A DNA stretch of 64,000 bases from Medakamo hakoo (GCA_026636295.1 CP089463.1:992001-1056000), one strand, 5' to 3'; positions 1 through 10,922 are shown, numbered from the stretch's first letter. A program made the numbers and translations. Notes: generated by a model not told the origin, from the sequence alone.

Positions 1-7
1 GTCACGC

Positions 8-1168
8 ATGCAGCCGCTGCCCACCGCCCGCCCGCCCGCCGCGCCCGCCATCTCTGGCGAGTCCGGCGGCAATCGGACGACGTCCTCGGCGTACGCCTCC
101 CGCCACCAGGCGGCCGAGCAGCGGCGGCGCAACCGGATCAACGAACGGTGAGAAGGGAAGGGAAGAGCTGCGGTGCAGGACCGCGCGGACTCTGCGCGTC
201 GGCAGCGGGACGACGGCAGCCCTGAGTTTGGACGACGGCCCGGTGCGCGGCCCCCGCATCCAGCAATCTCAGTGGCAGGCGGTGATATCTGGCCTCCTGC
301 CCAGATTGGGTGTGGGTTGTCGCGGTGCCCACAAGCCTGTTCGCCGATGCGTTTATTTTTTTGCCGGCGGCGAACAAAAAAACACGGTCAGACCCTCACA
401 CCCCCCCTCCTCCCTCCATCACGCCACCACCACTCTACCCACAGCCTGGACCGCCTGCGCGCCCTGGTCCCGGGCCCGCCGGGCGAACGCCCTAACACGG
501 CCGCATTCCTGGAGAGGTGCGCGGACCACATCCTGGCCCTGCGCGCCCGCGTGCGGGCGCTGGAAGAAGCGGCGGGCGTGCCGCCCTCGCTGCCGCCGCC
601 GCCAGCCCTGCCACCGTTGACGGGCACGCTCATCGGCGCGGGCGCCACGCCGTCGACCGCCGGGACGGTGCAGGCACAACCACGGCCGACCGTGGCGTCC
701 GGCCTGTCGGCACTGGTGGCGGCGGCGGGCGCGGCGGCGAGCAGTGGCGGGCCGCCACCGCCCACGCCACCCGCCGCGCTGCCGGCCATCTCCGCAGACG
801 CGCTGCAGGCCGCCGCCCTTGCGATCATGCAGGCGGCGGCGGCGGCGCAGGCGCAGCAGCATCTGCAGGCGGCGGTGGCGGCGCCGGCGCCACCGCCCCC
901 ACCCGGTGCACCCGCTGCGCCCGCCGCCGCTGCCGCGGGCGTGTCTGTGCCGCTCGCGGTGCGCCCGCCCTCGCCAGCGCCGCCGCCCGTGCTGCTGGGA
1001 GCAGCCGCCGCGCCGCCGCCGCCGCTGCCTCCACCAAAGGCCGCGTCGACCAAGGCTCCCTCTCCAGCCGCACCTGAGACCGGCGACGCGTCCCCAGACA
1101 CGGGGACGCGGGAGGAGGGCGTGCTGCCCGCCAAGCGGCCACGCCGTGCCGCCTCGGGCCACGCGTGA
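8..1168 (+). CDS. bHLH transcription factor, BIM-like (possibly 5' incomplete)
   Basis: Proposed exons are 8-147 and 445-1168, giving about 287 residues. The intron splits the Arg codon inside helix 1 (GTGAG donor at 148, CAG before 445). The joined basic region has the H-E-R pattern of E-box binders (His33, Glu37, Arg41, in RHQAAEQRRRNRINER), followed by LDRLRALVPG, a short loop and helix 2 (AAFLERCADHILALRARV). This resembles plant BIM1/2 bHLH proteins, which bind E-boxes as dimers in the nucleus. After residue 90 the protein is almost pure Ala/Pro/Gly, ending in a basic stretch (KRPRRAASGHA) that may be a nuclear signal. The frame stays open to the left edge, so ATG at 8 may be internal. 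The bHLH call is firm; the BIM assignment is inference. Confidence 0.75.
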
Positions 1169-1626
1169 CACCCCTCTGCCCCTCCCCCCCTTTTTTTTAG
1201 ACCGCTAACCTCCCCTCCCGAAGAATAGAAGCCCGCTGGGGTGGTCCATGGCGCGCACGCGTGCGTGCGGCCGTGAGGTGCCCTAGGCCCCTTCCTCCCC
1301 CCTTCCCCCCTCTCGCTTTTGAAGTCTTTTCATGTCGACGCTTTTTCCCCATCCTTTTTCTTGTGCTCAGCACACCCACGGCTGGCCGGGCCGTCTGCCT
1401 CTCTTTCCTCCCGGTTGCAGCCGGTTGTGTGGCGTCCCCCGTGTGAAGCCTGGTGTGCGTGCGCGCGACTCGAAGCCCCTGTTGTTGTGTTTCCTCTCAC
1501 TTGCACACACCCGCACTCCGTCTCCTCTGGATCCCTCCCTGCTCGCCATGCCACATGCCTCCCTCCCATCTCTCTTTCACTCCAGCCACCCACTCTCTCT
1601 CTCTCTCTCTTTTTGCCCGTCGGTCC
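1169..1626. other. convergent 3' intergenic region
   Basis: This stretch lies between two convergent stop codons. It is pyrimidine-rich on the plus strand, with a T8 run near 1191 and a (CT)9 microsatellite at 1593-1610 just beyond the RPN2 stop. I see no coding bias and no RNA gene. It should hold both 3' UTRs. Confidence 0.5.
1593..1610. repeat. (CT)9 microsatellite
   Basis: Nine CT units lie 16 bp beyond the RPN2 stop codon. In the RPN2 transcript they would read as a GA repeat in the 3' UTR. Confidence 0.9.
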
Positions 1627-4600
1627 TCACTCCGTCGCCATGTCGATGGCCGGCGGCGGCGCCGGCTCCTCCGCCAGCTCACCGCCCGACGCGCCCGGCG
1701 GCGCGTCGCCGGCGGGCGCGTCTCCGGGCAGGGCCCACTCGATCGCCTCGCCCGGCGACCGGTCGCGCAGCACGACCACGCCAGTCACCCGCTCCTTGCG
1801 CCCGGGCACGCCCGACCCGACGGCCGGGACCCAGCGCGAGGCCTTGTCGTACCGGATGAAGCGGGCTTGGCCGGGCGCGACGCGGCACGGGTTGTCCAGC
1901 TTGTACGACGTGGGCTCGGACGGCGGGGGGGCCGCGCCCTCGCCGCCGCCGCCGGCGCCGCCCTGCGCCTCCGCCTCAGTGCCCTTTTTCGCGTCGTCCG
2001 CCTCCATGGCCGTCGCCGCCGCCGCGGCCGCCTTGTCCTCCGCCGCCTTTTTCTTGGCCAGGGCAGCCGCGCGCGCCGTCGTCGACAGCACGGCCGTGGG
2101 CACGACCTTGCCACCGCCCGCGTCGCCGCCCGGCCCGCCGTCGCTCACCGGCGGGGGGTGGGCAAACAGCGACGGCCGGCACTCGCACACCAGGCCGACG
2201 CCGGACGGCGGGCGCAGGGAGTCGGGCTCCACGCCGATCAGGGCGCAGGGCGCCAGCGCCAGCGGCAGGAAGTACGCCAGCGGGTGCCAGTGCCAGTACT
2301 GGCAGAAGAGGGCGAGGCCGGCGACGGCCGGGACGCGCAGCGCGCCGCTGCCCGGCGACCGCAGCGCGCCGACGGCCGCGTTGCGCCCGCCCGCGTCCAG
2401 GATGCCGGCGGCCATGATGGCGCCGACCCGGCCCATGACCTCTTCGTGCTTGTCCGCGCCCGCCTTGGCGAGCGCCGCCCGGAGCGGGGCCGTGACGGCG
2501 GACGGCTGCTGCTGGTTGACGAGGGCGGACGCGAGCACGGCGCCCTGGCGCACAAAGTCGGTCGCGTCGCCGAGCAGGGGGTCCAGCACGTCCATGGCCG
2601 CCCGGGACCCGGTGGCGGCGCAGGCCACGCCAAGCGCCATGGCGGCGCCGTACCGGACGTGCGGGTTGAACGACTCGGCCAGCAGGGCGACCAGGCGGGG
2701 GACGGACTCGGGCGCGTGGCAGAGCGCGAAGCCGAGCGACGTGACGGCGCCGCGCCGCACGTCGTCCGACACGTCGGACACGGCCGCGTGCAGCAGGCGG
2801 GCGACGGCGGACGGGTGGCCCGTGCCCGCGTACGCCAGGCCGGCCGCGTACATGCCGCCGTACCGCAGGATGGGGTCGGCGTCCGCGCACAGGTCTTCGA
2901 TGAGGGCGTCGGCCCCCTGCTCCGCGCCCAGGGCGGTGAGCGCGGCGCCGACTGCGCACCCGCGAATGATCTTTTCGTGCTGCGTGTCCCGGGCGTACGC
3001 GACCAGCTCGGCCGCGTGGGCCGGGCCGGCGCCCGCGCACAGCAGGCCGATGCCCAGGCCGGCGCCCTCGCCCGCGACGGCCGAGTCCGCGTACAGGACG
3101 TCTTTCAGCGCCTCGTACGCGCCCGGGTCGGCGGTCCCCAGCAGCGCCGCGCCCAGGCCGAGCGCCGCGCCGTGCTGGACGGGTTCGGCGGTGGCGGACC
3201 GCAGCGCGTCCAGCAGGAACGCACCGTCCGTCGGGTCGGTCGGGGCCGCCCCCGCCGACGACCGGGACCGGGCCGCGGTGCCCAGCCCCGCGTGGATGAG
3301 GCCGACCGCGAGCAGGGCGCCGCCCTCGGAGTAGGGCGACGTGCCGCCGCCGCCCGCGCCCGGGCGGGGCAGGTACGGCGCCATGAGCGCGCGCGCCTTG
3401 TCCGTGTGGCCCCGGTGGATGCACCCCAGGCCCGCCGTCGCACTGAACTTGGCCCAGTTGGTCGCCCGGCCCAGCCAGTCGAGGTTGGAGCGCAGGAAGG
3501 CGTCGACGGTCGTGCCCGCATGCATGGCCGCATTCGCGAAGACGACGGCGCCGTGGCACAGGGAGTTGCGCGGTTCGACGGCGGCCCGGGCGGCGGCCAG
3601 GACGCCCGGGTCGGACGCGCAGCGGGCGTGCAGGAAGGACAGGGAGAGGGAGGTGGACGACGAGCCGTCCAGCGCGCGGCCGAGCGCGTCGAGCTTGGCC
3701 CGGTAGGCGGCCTCGGCCGGGGAGAGCGGCGGCGCGGCGGCGGCGGCGGGCGGGGGCGGGGCGGGCGCGTCAGGCTTTGCACCATCGACCGCGGGCGCAG
3801 GCTCGGGCGCGGCCGCGGGCGCGGGCGCCTTGGGCGACGCCGCTTCCAGGGCGACGAGGACGCGCCCCGCAAACGGCGCGTCCTCATTCGCCGCGATGTC
3901 GTAGCCGACCTGCAGGGCGAGCAGGCCCGCCTCCTCGCCGCCCGGGCCGCCGGCGACGGCCGCTTTCAGCATGCGGTCCAAGAGGGAGGCGAGGGCGGGC
4001 GCGTCGCCCAGCGCGGCGAGGCACTGCGCGACGGCGGGCCAGTCGGTGCCCGCGGCCGCGGCGGCCGCGACGCCGCCCGCCGCCGCCGCCCCGTCCTCCG
4101 CCAGGCCCACCAGCAGGCGCATGACCTGTTCGCGGAAGGCGCGGTCGGAGACCAGGGTGCGGGCGGCGCGGAGCGCGTACGCCGCGACGGCCGGCCCGCC
4201 GGCCGGGCCCGCGGACACGACCGCCTGCTGCAGCTTGTCCAGGCGGCGGGCTTCCATCGCGACGCCGACGGCCGCCTCGTACTTGCCGGACGCGCAGCAG
4301 CCGTCGAACAGGCGCTCGACGAGGGCCGTCAGGCGCGGGTCGGCGGGCGGCGGGTCGGGCGCGGTGCGCTGGGCGATGTACGAGTCGATGCACTTGGCTG
4401 TTGACGGGGGCGGGTGTGGGCCGAGGCATGGGATGGAGGGGTGAGGGAGTTGATGGGGGTGGGAGCGTGCGGGGCGGTTTCAATGCCGGGCGCGTGGGCG
4501 GGCGGGAGTGACAGGGCCTGCCCCTTAAACTCCCACCAGCTCTGCTGCAGACGCTGTCAGTGGCCTGGCACGCGACACTGGTTCGTTGCACGCGCGGCGC

Positions 4601-5158
4601 CCGCCTGCCGTCGGCGCGCAGGGGCACACCGATCGACCGTTTTCCTCGCTGTCCGCCCTCCCACACAAAAAACACACGCACCTAGCACCGCCTGCGTGTA
4701 GTCGCCGCCGTCGTCCACGTCGAACAGGTCGCCCGCGGCTAAGGCGTACGTCAGGGCGTCGTCCAGCTCGCCCAGGTGGTAGAAGACCTGTTGGATGCGG
4801 AAGGGAAAAGGAGCAACGCGCGGTCGAGCAATGGAAAACATTTTTTTCGATGGCGCGCAACGAAAAAAGAAGGCGCGCGCTCCGCCCTTACCTTGCTCGC
4901 CACCAGCGCCGCCAGCTCCCTGTGCTCAAATCCCGGGTCGTCCGCTTTCGCTTCCACCAGGTTGACGGACTGGGCGACCTCAAACCAGAAGGACGGCACG
5001 CACGCGTCCAGGCCGCGCAGCGCGGCCGCGGACAGGGCCGGGTCCGGTTCGGCGAGCAGGGCGAGCAGGCCGGCCGCCGACGTGGCGACAGGCCCTGTTG
5101 GGCGGGGAGGTAGGCCGCCGCCGCCACTGCCGGCGGGGTGGACGGCGGTGGCCGCCAT
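1627..5158 (-). CDS. RPN2: 26S proteasome regulatory subunit RPN2/PSMD1
   Basis: Exons on the minus strand are 5158-4892, 4787-4682 and 4397-1627, joining to about 1047 residues, close to the family length. RPN2 is the large scaffold of the 19S regulatory particle base in nucleus and cytosol. The N-terminus contains AALVASKVFYHLGELDDAL and the splice-spanning QAVLAKCIDSYIAQR, both close to human PSMD1. The middle holds the repeated PC (proteasome/cyclosome) units such as GLGLGAALLGT, and the C-terminus has TSYKLDNPCRVAPGQARF. Ala/Pro-rich insertions interrupt the region after the N-terminal helices and the acidic linker. The last exon is 2.8 kb without introns. The start is 166 bp from a divergent gene start. 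Only the exact start is less than certain. Confidence 0.93.
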
Positions 5159-5324
5159 GTGTGCTGTGCGGGGGAGGGAGCGGAAACGCGGAGCCTCTCT
5201 CAAAAAAAAAAAGAGGGAGTGGGGTGTGTGAGCGGGCAGAGGGAGAGATGGCAGACCACCCAACCTCCCTCTCATTCTTTCGTGCGTGGCTTCGCGCGTC
5301 TCCCTCCACCCCCACCACCTTGCC

Positions 5325-5756
5325 ATGGTCGAATCGCGCTCCCCGCAAGCCGGCGGCCCGGCCGTGCGCCTGGTACCAGGTCAGCAGGATTGGCAGATGG
5401 GTAGAGGGCGGGGAGTTTTTAGGGGTCCTCAACCCACCCGGCTCTGATCTCCTCTGCTACCCCGCCACCACCACCCACCCGCCACCACAACAGTCTTGGT
5501 GGGAGCCGCCGCCGTCATCTCCCTGTACTACGCCTTCAAGCCAGTCCCGTCGGATGAAGGGTCGCCGCGGCTGCCGCGCATCGGTGGGTTGACTAACGGC
5601 GGCCATTTCTTTTTTTCTTGGCTTCCACCATGTCCATGCAACACACTCACCTCGCACACCCGCACACACGCAGGCGAAATGCCGTCGGAAGCCCGCGGGT
5701 CGACCGTAGGCAAGATCGCGTCCAACAAGGGCAGCATTGGCGGCGAAAAGCGGTGA
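5325..5756 (+). CDS. small single-pass membrane protein (75 aa), unknown
   Basis: Three exons (5325-5379, 5494-5583, 5674-5756) join in frame, each junction splitting a codon after its first base, with GTCAGC and GTGGGT donors and CAG acceptors. The product has a short N-terminus, one hydrophobic helix at about residues 19-30 (VLVGAAAVISLYYAF) and a polar tail rich in Gly, Ser and Lys ending GGEKR. I do not recognise the family. The consistent phases, GC-rich third positions and head-to-head position with RPN2 support a real gene. It could be a small organelle- or ER-membrane subunit, but nothing in the sequence decides this. Confidence 0.55.
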
Positions 5757-5958
5757 AGAGGGGGGCGGGCCTGCGTTGCTGCGTTGTGGCCGAACATACC
5801 AAAAAAAAGATGAAGGATGTTTGTTTTCCCATTTTTTTACAAGAAGCAGAGCGCGCGCACGCCGCACTCTCAACACACAGAACACACGTCGCGCAAATTT
5901 GTCACTCCGACATGGACGGAAACAGTGAGATGCAGGAAAGAAACGAAAAAAAAGAAAG

Positions 5959-6989
5959 CTACCCCGACGCCGCACCCGCTGCCGCTGCTGCCGCCGCTGC
6001 TTTCGCTGACACAGCCTTGGCCCACCCCGCGACCCACTCCACGTTCGACTCCATGTCTTCCACAGTGTTGGACGCCAGGACTTTGACGATGTCCTCCGCG
6101 TACGCGTCCGCGGCCTCGTCAGCGCAGACGCGCATGATCTCGCATTCCACGTTGGCGGAGATCTTGGCGGGCGTGTACCCGCGCGCGGCGAGGCGGTCGT
6201 ACAAGACGGAATTGTCCGTGGTGAGGACGACGACCAAGTCAAACCAGCGTTCAGGGAAGAAATCGCAGGAGTGGTAGTCCAGGACGACGCCTCCCGCGGC
6301 GAGCTGGTCTTCCAGGGCGTCGACGACCTGTGTGCGTGCGTTGTTTAGTGGAGGGAGGAGCCAGGTTGAGAGCTAGGGGCCTGAGGAAAACAGGCGCCCC
6401 ACGGCCGTCCGCACCCGACCGGCCAACCTACCTTGTCTTCGTCGATGATGAGCGAGTCCATGACATCGTCCCGGCCGCAGTGTAGTGACTGGTGAGCGAA
6501 GGGGTGGGGTGGGCCGGCGGGGAGCGTGAGCAAAAGCGAGGCATGGTTTGCAGTGTCTGTGCGCACGGAGAAGAATGCAAAGCCGCGACAGGCCGCCCGG
6601 GCGTCACCACGTCTTCGCCACGCTTGGACACAGAACACCAACGTGTCGTCAGTGTGAGGCGTGGGTGGCAGGGAAGGGAGGCCGCTGATCACCAGGACGG
6701 CGCCTTTCATGCAACGCTGGGCCGCCGCCGCATCGACAAAAAAGCCGGACACGAAAAACCAAAAACGCACTTCCTTCTTGACGAGCGCGGACACATCAAC
6801 GTGCGTCATCCCCGCTTCCTCAGCGATGAGCGAAGCAGTCGTCGTTTTACCCGTCGCGGGCGTGCCGGTCACGAGAATGTTGGGGCGGGCCCGGTCGGAC
6901 GGGCCGGGCAGAGACGCTGCTGCTGCCGCGGCCGCGCCCGTGCCAGACGGGCCGGGCGACCCGTCTCCTGAAGGGGAGGAGACGGTCAT
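5959..6989 (-). CDS. AK6: adenylate kinase isoenzyme 6 (Fap7/hCINAP type)
   Basis: Exons are 6989-6771, 6488-6432 and 6327-5959, giving 214 residues. AK6/Fap7 is a nuclear P-loop NTPase that binds uS11 (Rps14) and is needed for late 18S rRNA maturation. After an added Ser/Ala-rich leader of about 36 residues comes the P-loop NILVTGTPATGKTT, then HVDVSALVKKE, the short 57-bp exon ending IIDEDK, then VVDALEDQLAAGG, DYHSCDFFPERW, and the LID-like DNSVLYDRLAARGY. All match human AK6 closely. The C-terminus ends in a poly-Ala tail. The leader is unusual; family members normally begin almost at the P-loop. Confidence 0.93.
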
Positions 6990-7233
6990 GTTTTTCTTCT
7001 CTTGGGAGGGTGACCAACGGTGTGCAGCCGGCCTGCGAATAGGTGGGCAAACGTGGAAATGCGTGCGTCGGGCTGGTGGAGGCGTCCCGGCTAGAGCCGC
7101 CGCGGTCGTTGCTTCTCTTCGATGAGCTGAGTGATGACGCAGCAGCCTGTGCCCCGCTAGTCGGTCGCACGCGCTCGAAACCAACACTTCTACGGGTCAA
7201 CAACCTTACACAGACACATACACACTCGCTCTC

Positions 7234-7923
7234 TCACGCCGGGGCTTGCACGGCCTTGCGGCGGGCGCGTTTAGTAGTACTGGGCGTGGCGGGAGCAGGT
7301 GGCGGCGGAGGTTGGGACGGCCCGCCATCCTCCTCGGCGCCGCCTGCCGCCGACGGGCCACCCACTCTGCCGGCCGCCGTGATGTGCGGTGGCCCGTCAG
7401 ATGCAGGCTCCGCGTCACCATTGCGGGCGCCGGCCTCGCGGGCGGTCGTCGCCGCCGCCGGCTGCTGTCCACCCGCCCCAGCCCGCGCGGCCGCCACCGC
7501 GTCCGCCGCGGCCGCCGCCGCCAGCAGGGCCGACTCCAGCCGCGTGCCGACAGCGTCGTCAAACGAGTCAACTAGGGAATCCAGCCAGTGGGGTTCATGG
7601 GCGGTGGATGGCGCGGTCGTGGCGTCGGCGTCGCCACCCTGGGGGTCCGTGTGTGAGGGTCGGGGTGGAGCGGGTGAGGCGGCGCTCAAACAAAAGCGTG
7701 TCGGAATGGGGGAAGGACGGGGTGTGCGTCACTCTGTGTTGCTCTGCTCCACATACGCACCTGTTCAGGCACTGACACCGTGCGTGACAGGGGTGGTGGC
7801 CGCGGCCGGGCCGGCGGCGACGGCGAATTCGGCGGTGGCGGCGTGCGGCCAGACGCAGCGGGGGGTGCCCGGCGGGCTGGCACGGGTCGCGCAGAGCGCG
7901 TGCGGTGGAGAGGGGTCGTGCAT
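7234..7923 (-). CDS. unknown Ala/Pro-rich protein, exon structure uncertain
   Basis: Two blocks on the minus strand show coding bias: 7923-7777 (ATG giving MHDPSPPHALCATRASP) and 7638-7234 (stop). Joining GTCAGT at 7776 to CAG before 7638 keeps the frame and gives about 183 residues. Coding-like third positions continue upstream to about 7989 (containing AYVDRSHAAVLSDRRRAC) just after a CAG, so a further 5' exon is possible and the start is unsettled. The C-terminal half has HWLDSLVDSFDDAVG, then an Ala-rich helix, and ends with a basic KRARRKAVQ. The N-terminal block has several Cys and His residues that could bind metal, but no pattern I recognise. Product unknown. Confidence 0.4.
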
Positions 7924-8160
7924 CGGGATGCAGGCACGCCGGCGGTCAGAGAGGACCGCGGCATGGGAGCGGTCGACGTAAGCGAGACCCTGACACCACG
8001 GGGCGAGGACACAAGGAACGCCGCTGTGTCACTCTCGACTTTCTGCTCTCGTCGTCTCTCCACGCGCGCTCGCGTCGTCCGTCTCCGCCGGCCGCGGACG
8101 CTCAGGGCCCGACCCCGCCGTTCACGCTTCCCTAACGCTCGCATAGGCTTAACCCAAGCC

Positions 8161-9555
8161 ATGCTCATGTCGGGCGTCCAGGCCCGTCCGACGCTGCGGG
8201 CGCCCGGCGCTGGCAAACGCATGGCCACCCCACCACGCGAAAAACCCTCGACCAGACGCTCCAACCTCCTGCCACCACTGCAGGCTGGTCCGTGCCACCG
8301 TGTGGGCAACAACCCTGCCGCGCCGCCCCGCCCGCGGGCCGCCGAAGGGCCGGGCGCGTCCATCGCCCGCACCCTCGCCGCTTCCTTAGCCGCCCTGGCC
8401 GTCGCCCTGTCCCCACTGGACGCTGACGCGTCCAGCAAGCCACCGCCGCCCACGTTGGCCGTGCCGGACGGGATGTCGATCACCATCCTCACCCCGCCCG
8501 ACACCAGCACGACGCCGCCGGCGCCGACGACGCTGGAGCTGCCGGTCGTCGCGTCCCGGCCCGCGCCCCTGACGCCCGAGGAGCAGCGGGCCGTCGCCTT
8601 GTACCGGCGCGCGGAGGCGGGCGTCGTCTGGGTGAGCAGCCTGACCCCCCGCCCGGACGCGCTGACGTCCGCCCTGGAAAACGTGCCGGCGGGCGCGGGG
8701 TCGGGCATCGTGTGGGACCGGGCCGGCCACATCGTGACCAACGCGCACGTCGTGCGCGGCGCGGCCGCCGTCCGCGTCCGCTTCCTGGGCGGGGCGGAGT
8801 ACGACGCCCGCGTCATCGGCACGGACCCGGACCGGGACGTGGCCGTCCTGGCCGTCCTGGGCGTGGACCCGGCGGCCGCGGACGCCCTGTTCAAGCCCCT
8901 GCCCCTGGGCACGTCGGCCGGGCTCCAGGTCGGCCAGCGCGTGTACGCGATCGGCAACCCGTTCGGCCTGGAACGGTCGTTCAACACGGGCATCCTGTCC
9001 GGGGTGGGGCGGGAGGTGCCGTCGGGGGTGACGGCCCGGCCCATCAACGGCATGCTCCAGATCGAGGCGCCCATCAACCCCGGCAACTCGGGCGGCGCGG
9101 CCCTGAACTCGGCCGGGCAGCTGATCGGCATGCCGACCGCGATCTACTCGGCGTCCGGCTCGTCCGCGGGCGTCGGCTTCGCCGTCCCCGTCGACACCGT
9201 GGCGTCCTCCGCCAACGCCCTGATCCGCACCGGCAAGGTCGTGCGCCCGCTCCTCGGCATCTCCCTCGCGCCCGAGCCGGCGGCGGAGTCGCTCGGCGTG
9301 AAGGGCGTCCTCATTCTTGGCGTGTCGCCCGAGGGCGCCGCCGCGTCCGCCGGCCTGCGGCCGACGTCCCGCGACGAGTTCGGCCGCCCCGTGTTCGGCG
9401 ACATCATCCGCGGCTTCAACGGCGCGGCCGTCGAGTCGCCGTCCGACCTGTACCGCCAGCTGGACAAGCTCAGTCCCGGCGATGAGGTGCCAGTGAAGGT
9501 CCTGCGGGGCAGCGGCGAGGAGACGGTCACGGTGAAGCTGAAGGCGAGCGCGTAG
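8161..9555 (+). CDS. DEG1: Deg/HtrA-family serine protease, thylakoid-lumen type
   Basis: This is a single-exon gene of 464 residues. A basic, Arg-rich transit region is followed at about residues 62-85 by a hydrophobic thylakoid-transfer segment (SIARTLAASLAALAVALSP) ending in an ADA cleavage-type site, pointing to the lumen. The trypsin-like domain carries the catalytic triad His196 (in TNAHVV), Asp226 (in DRDVAVL) and Ser310 (in NPGNSGGAAL). The usual GGPL after the serine is GGAA here. One PDZ domain follows (RPLLGISLAPEP, GVLILGVSPEGAAASAGL, IIRGFNG). Deg1/Deg8 proteases degrade damaged photosystem II proteins. A second ATG two codons downstream is equally possible. The precise paralogue (Deg1, Deg5 or Deg8) is inferred from the single PDZ domain and targeting. 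Confidence 0.9.
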   Translation: MLMSGVQARPTLRAPGAGKRMATPPREKPSTRRSNLLPPLQAGPCHRVGNNPAAPPRPRAAEGPGASIARTLAASLAALAVALSPLDADASSKPPPPTLAVPDGMSITILTPPDTSTTPPAPTTLELPVVASRPAPLTPEEQRAVALYRRAEAGVVWVSSLTPRPDALTSALENVPAGAGSGIVWDRAGHIVTNAHVVRGAAAVRVRFLGGAEYDARVIGTDPDRDVAVLAVLGVDPAAADALFKPLPLGTSAGLQVGQRVYAIGNPFGLERSFNTGILSGVGREVPSGVTARPINGMLQIEAPINPGNSGGAALNSAGQLIGMPTAIYSASGSSAGVGFAVPVDTVASSANALIRTGKVVRPLLGISLAPEPAAESLGVKGVLILGVSPEGAAASAGLRPTSRDEFGRPVFGDIIRGFNGAAVESPSDLYRQLDKLSPGDEVPVKVLRGSGEETVTVKLKASA

Positions 9556-9764
9556 GGGGTGAGAGGGCAGGGCGTGGGAGGTGTGGGCTGGGCTGTCCAA
9601 AGGCCACGGGTTGTACGGCGAGAGAGTCGCGAGGTAGAGACAATTTTTTTGGGGGAGGGGGGGTGATGGGATGCAATGGAGCAGGACTGATGCGCCCCTC
9701 CACTCGAGCAAAAAAGACAGCGGCGCGCGCTTTCCTCCCGGCACACACACATACACATCGCCCC

Positions 9765-10255
9765 ATGAACGACTACGGCTACCCGGCCAACCGGGGCAAC
9801 AAGTCCAAGAACTACGAGCCCTTCCGGTGAGTGGTGTTTGGGCGGGAAGGAGCCGGCGTTGTAAGCTGACGGCGGGCTTGACGGGGCCATTCGCGGCGCG
9901 CGGCGCGTTTTGTTTGTGACGGGCCGCCGCAGCGCCCTGGCCAGCGCGCGCATGGATGTCCGACTCCTGGAGTGGGCATCCCAGACACCGTACATTGCCT
10001 CGATGTCCGGTGTAAGAGCAGGCGACACGGCCGGCTGTATGCGCACGCCGCGTTGGTGCCACCACCACCCACTCACGTCGTGTTTTTTTCCTCACCACAC
10101 CCCCCACCGCCCTCCCCCACACACCCTCGCCCAGCCTCATCAACGTGTACAAAAAGGCGAAAGCGGGCTGCCAGACCCTGGCCCGGAAGACCAAGTACAC
10201 TTTCAAAGAGCTGGCCGACAAGGTAGAGACGTGGTCCCGCCGGGACCGCAGCTGA
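9765..10255 (+). CDS. small lysine-rich protein of about 90 residues, unknown
   Basis: Exon 1 (9765-9826) reads MNDYGYPANRGNKSKNYEPF. Exon 2 starts at 9933 (ALASARMDVRLLEWASQTPY) and exon 3 spans 10135-10255 (LINVYKKAKAGCQTLARKTK, then FKELADKVETWSRRDRS). Exons 1-2 join cleanly. The exon 2-3 junction is unresolved: the in-frame join needs a GT at 10005 with a poor consensus, while the better-looking GTAAGA at 10012 is out of phase. All three blocks have strongly GC-rich third positions and coherent helical character, so a gene is likely. I do not recognise the family. Approximate end of exon 2 is 10004. Confidence 0.5.
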
Positions 10256-10339
10256 ACGGGTTTGTGTAAAAAAGCGCTTCCAGCAAAGAGGAAAAAAAAA
10301 AACGCCCACGACAGTCTACACACGCCCTCCCTCCCGTCA

Positions 10340-10800
10340 TCACCCTTGCCTGACCAGCTTGTTCAGCGGCAAGTCGCCCGGCTTGGTGTTGTGTTCGGTG
10401 CCCCACTCCTCGCGCTCTTCCGCCAGCTCAATTTTAGTGCGGTTGAGGAAGTTTTCCAGGTCCGCTTTGTTTTGGGTGACGGCCTCGTGCAAGACGGCGC
10501 TGATTTCGGCTTTGAACTGGGCCAGGTCAGCGAGCTTGTCGCCCGTGTAATTGGCAGGCGGGGCCGTGACGTTGAACGGGAAGGAGAGGAGGCGCCTCGT
10601 CGTGGGCGGGGCCTGTTGCGCGTCAGAGGAGGGGGGTGGGCCAGGTTGAGCGCGAGCGGCATGCGGGGCGCCATTGTTTTCTTGGACGCGCGCGCGCCGC
10701 CCCGCGTCCCTGTCGCACCACGCCCCTCCCTCACCGTGGCCGCTGCAGGCGCGATGAACGCAAGCACGACCACGCAGAAAGTACACACGAGGCGGAACAT
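10340..10800 (-). CDS. small secreted protein with signal peptide (112 aa), unknown
   Basis: Two exons, 10800-10735 and 10612-10340, join in phase 0 (GTGAGG donor, AACAG acceptor). Exon 1 is essentially a signal peptide (MFRLVCTFCVVVLAFIAPAA). The mature chain begins near APPTTRR, has two possible N-glycosylation sites (NVT, NYT), then one long amphipathic helix (DLAQFKAEISAVLHEAVTQN, then LENFLNRTKIELAEEREEW) and a short tail ending LNKLVRQG. The length and single helix suggest a secreted or lumenal accessory protein. I do not recognise a family. The intron lies right at the signal cleavage region. Confidence 0.55.
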
Positions 10801-10922
10801 GGATGTGGCTCGCGTGTGTTGTGCGCGGGACGAAAACGAAAGCAGTGTGTGGCAGGTCTCTCGCAACGACAAAAAAAAAAAACTCTCTCCCCCACCTCTT
10901 CCCAGGCCCCTTCACCCTCCGT

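Noticed and set aside
1453-4404. 983-codon open frame on the plus strand
   Set aside because: It is antisense to RPN2; open only because GC-rich codons rarely give stops. The product has no family features, while the minus frame is clearly RPN2.
7780-8160. N-terminal extension of the Deg protease to 7780
   Set aside because: The frame is open, but there is no ATG upstream of 8161 that gives a sensible leader. The region looks like a promoter and shares space with the opposite-strand gene.
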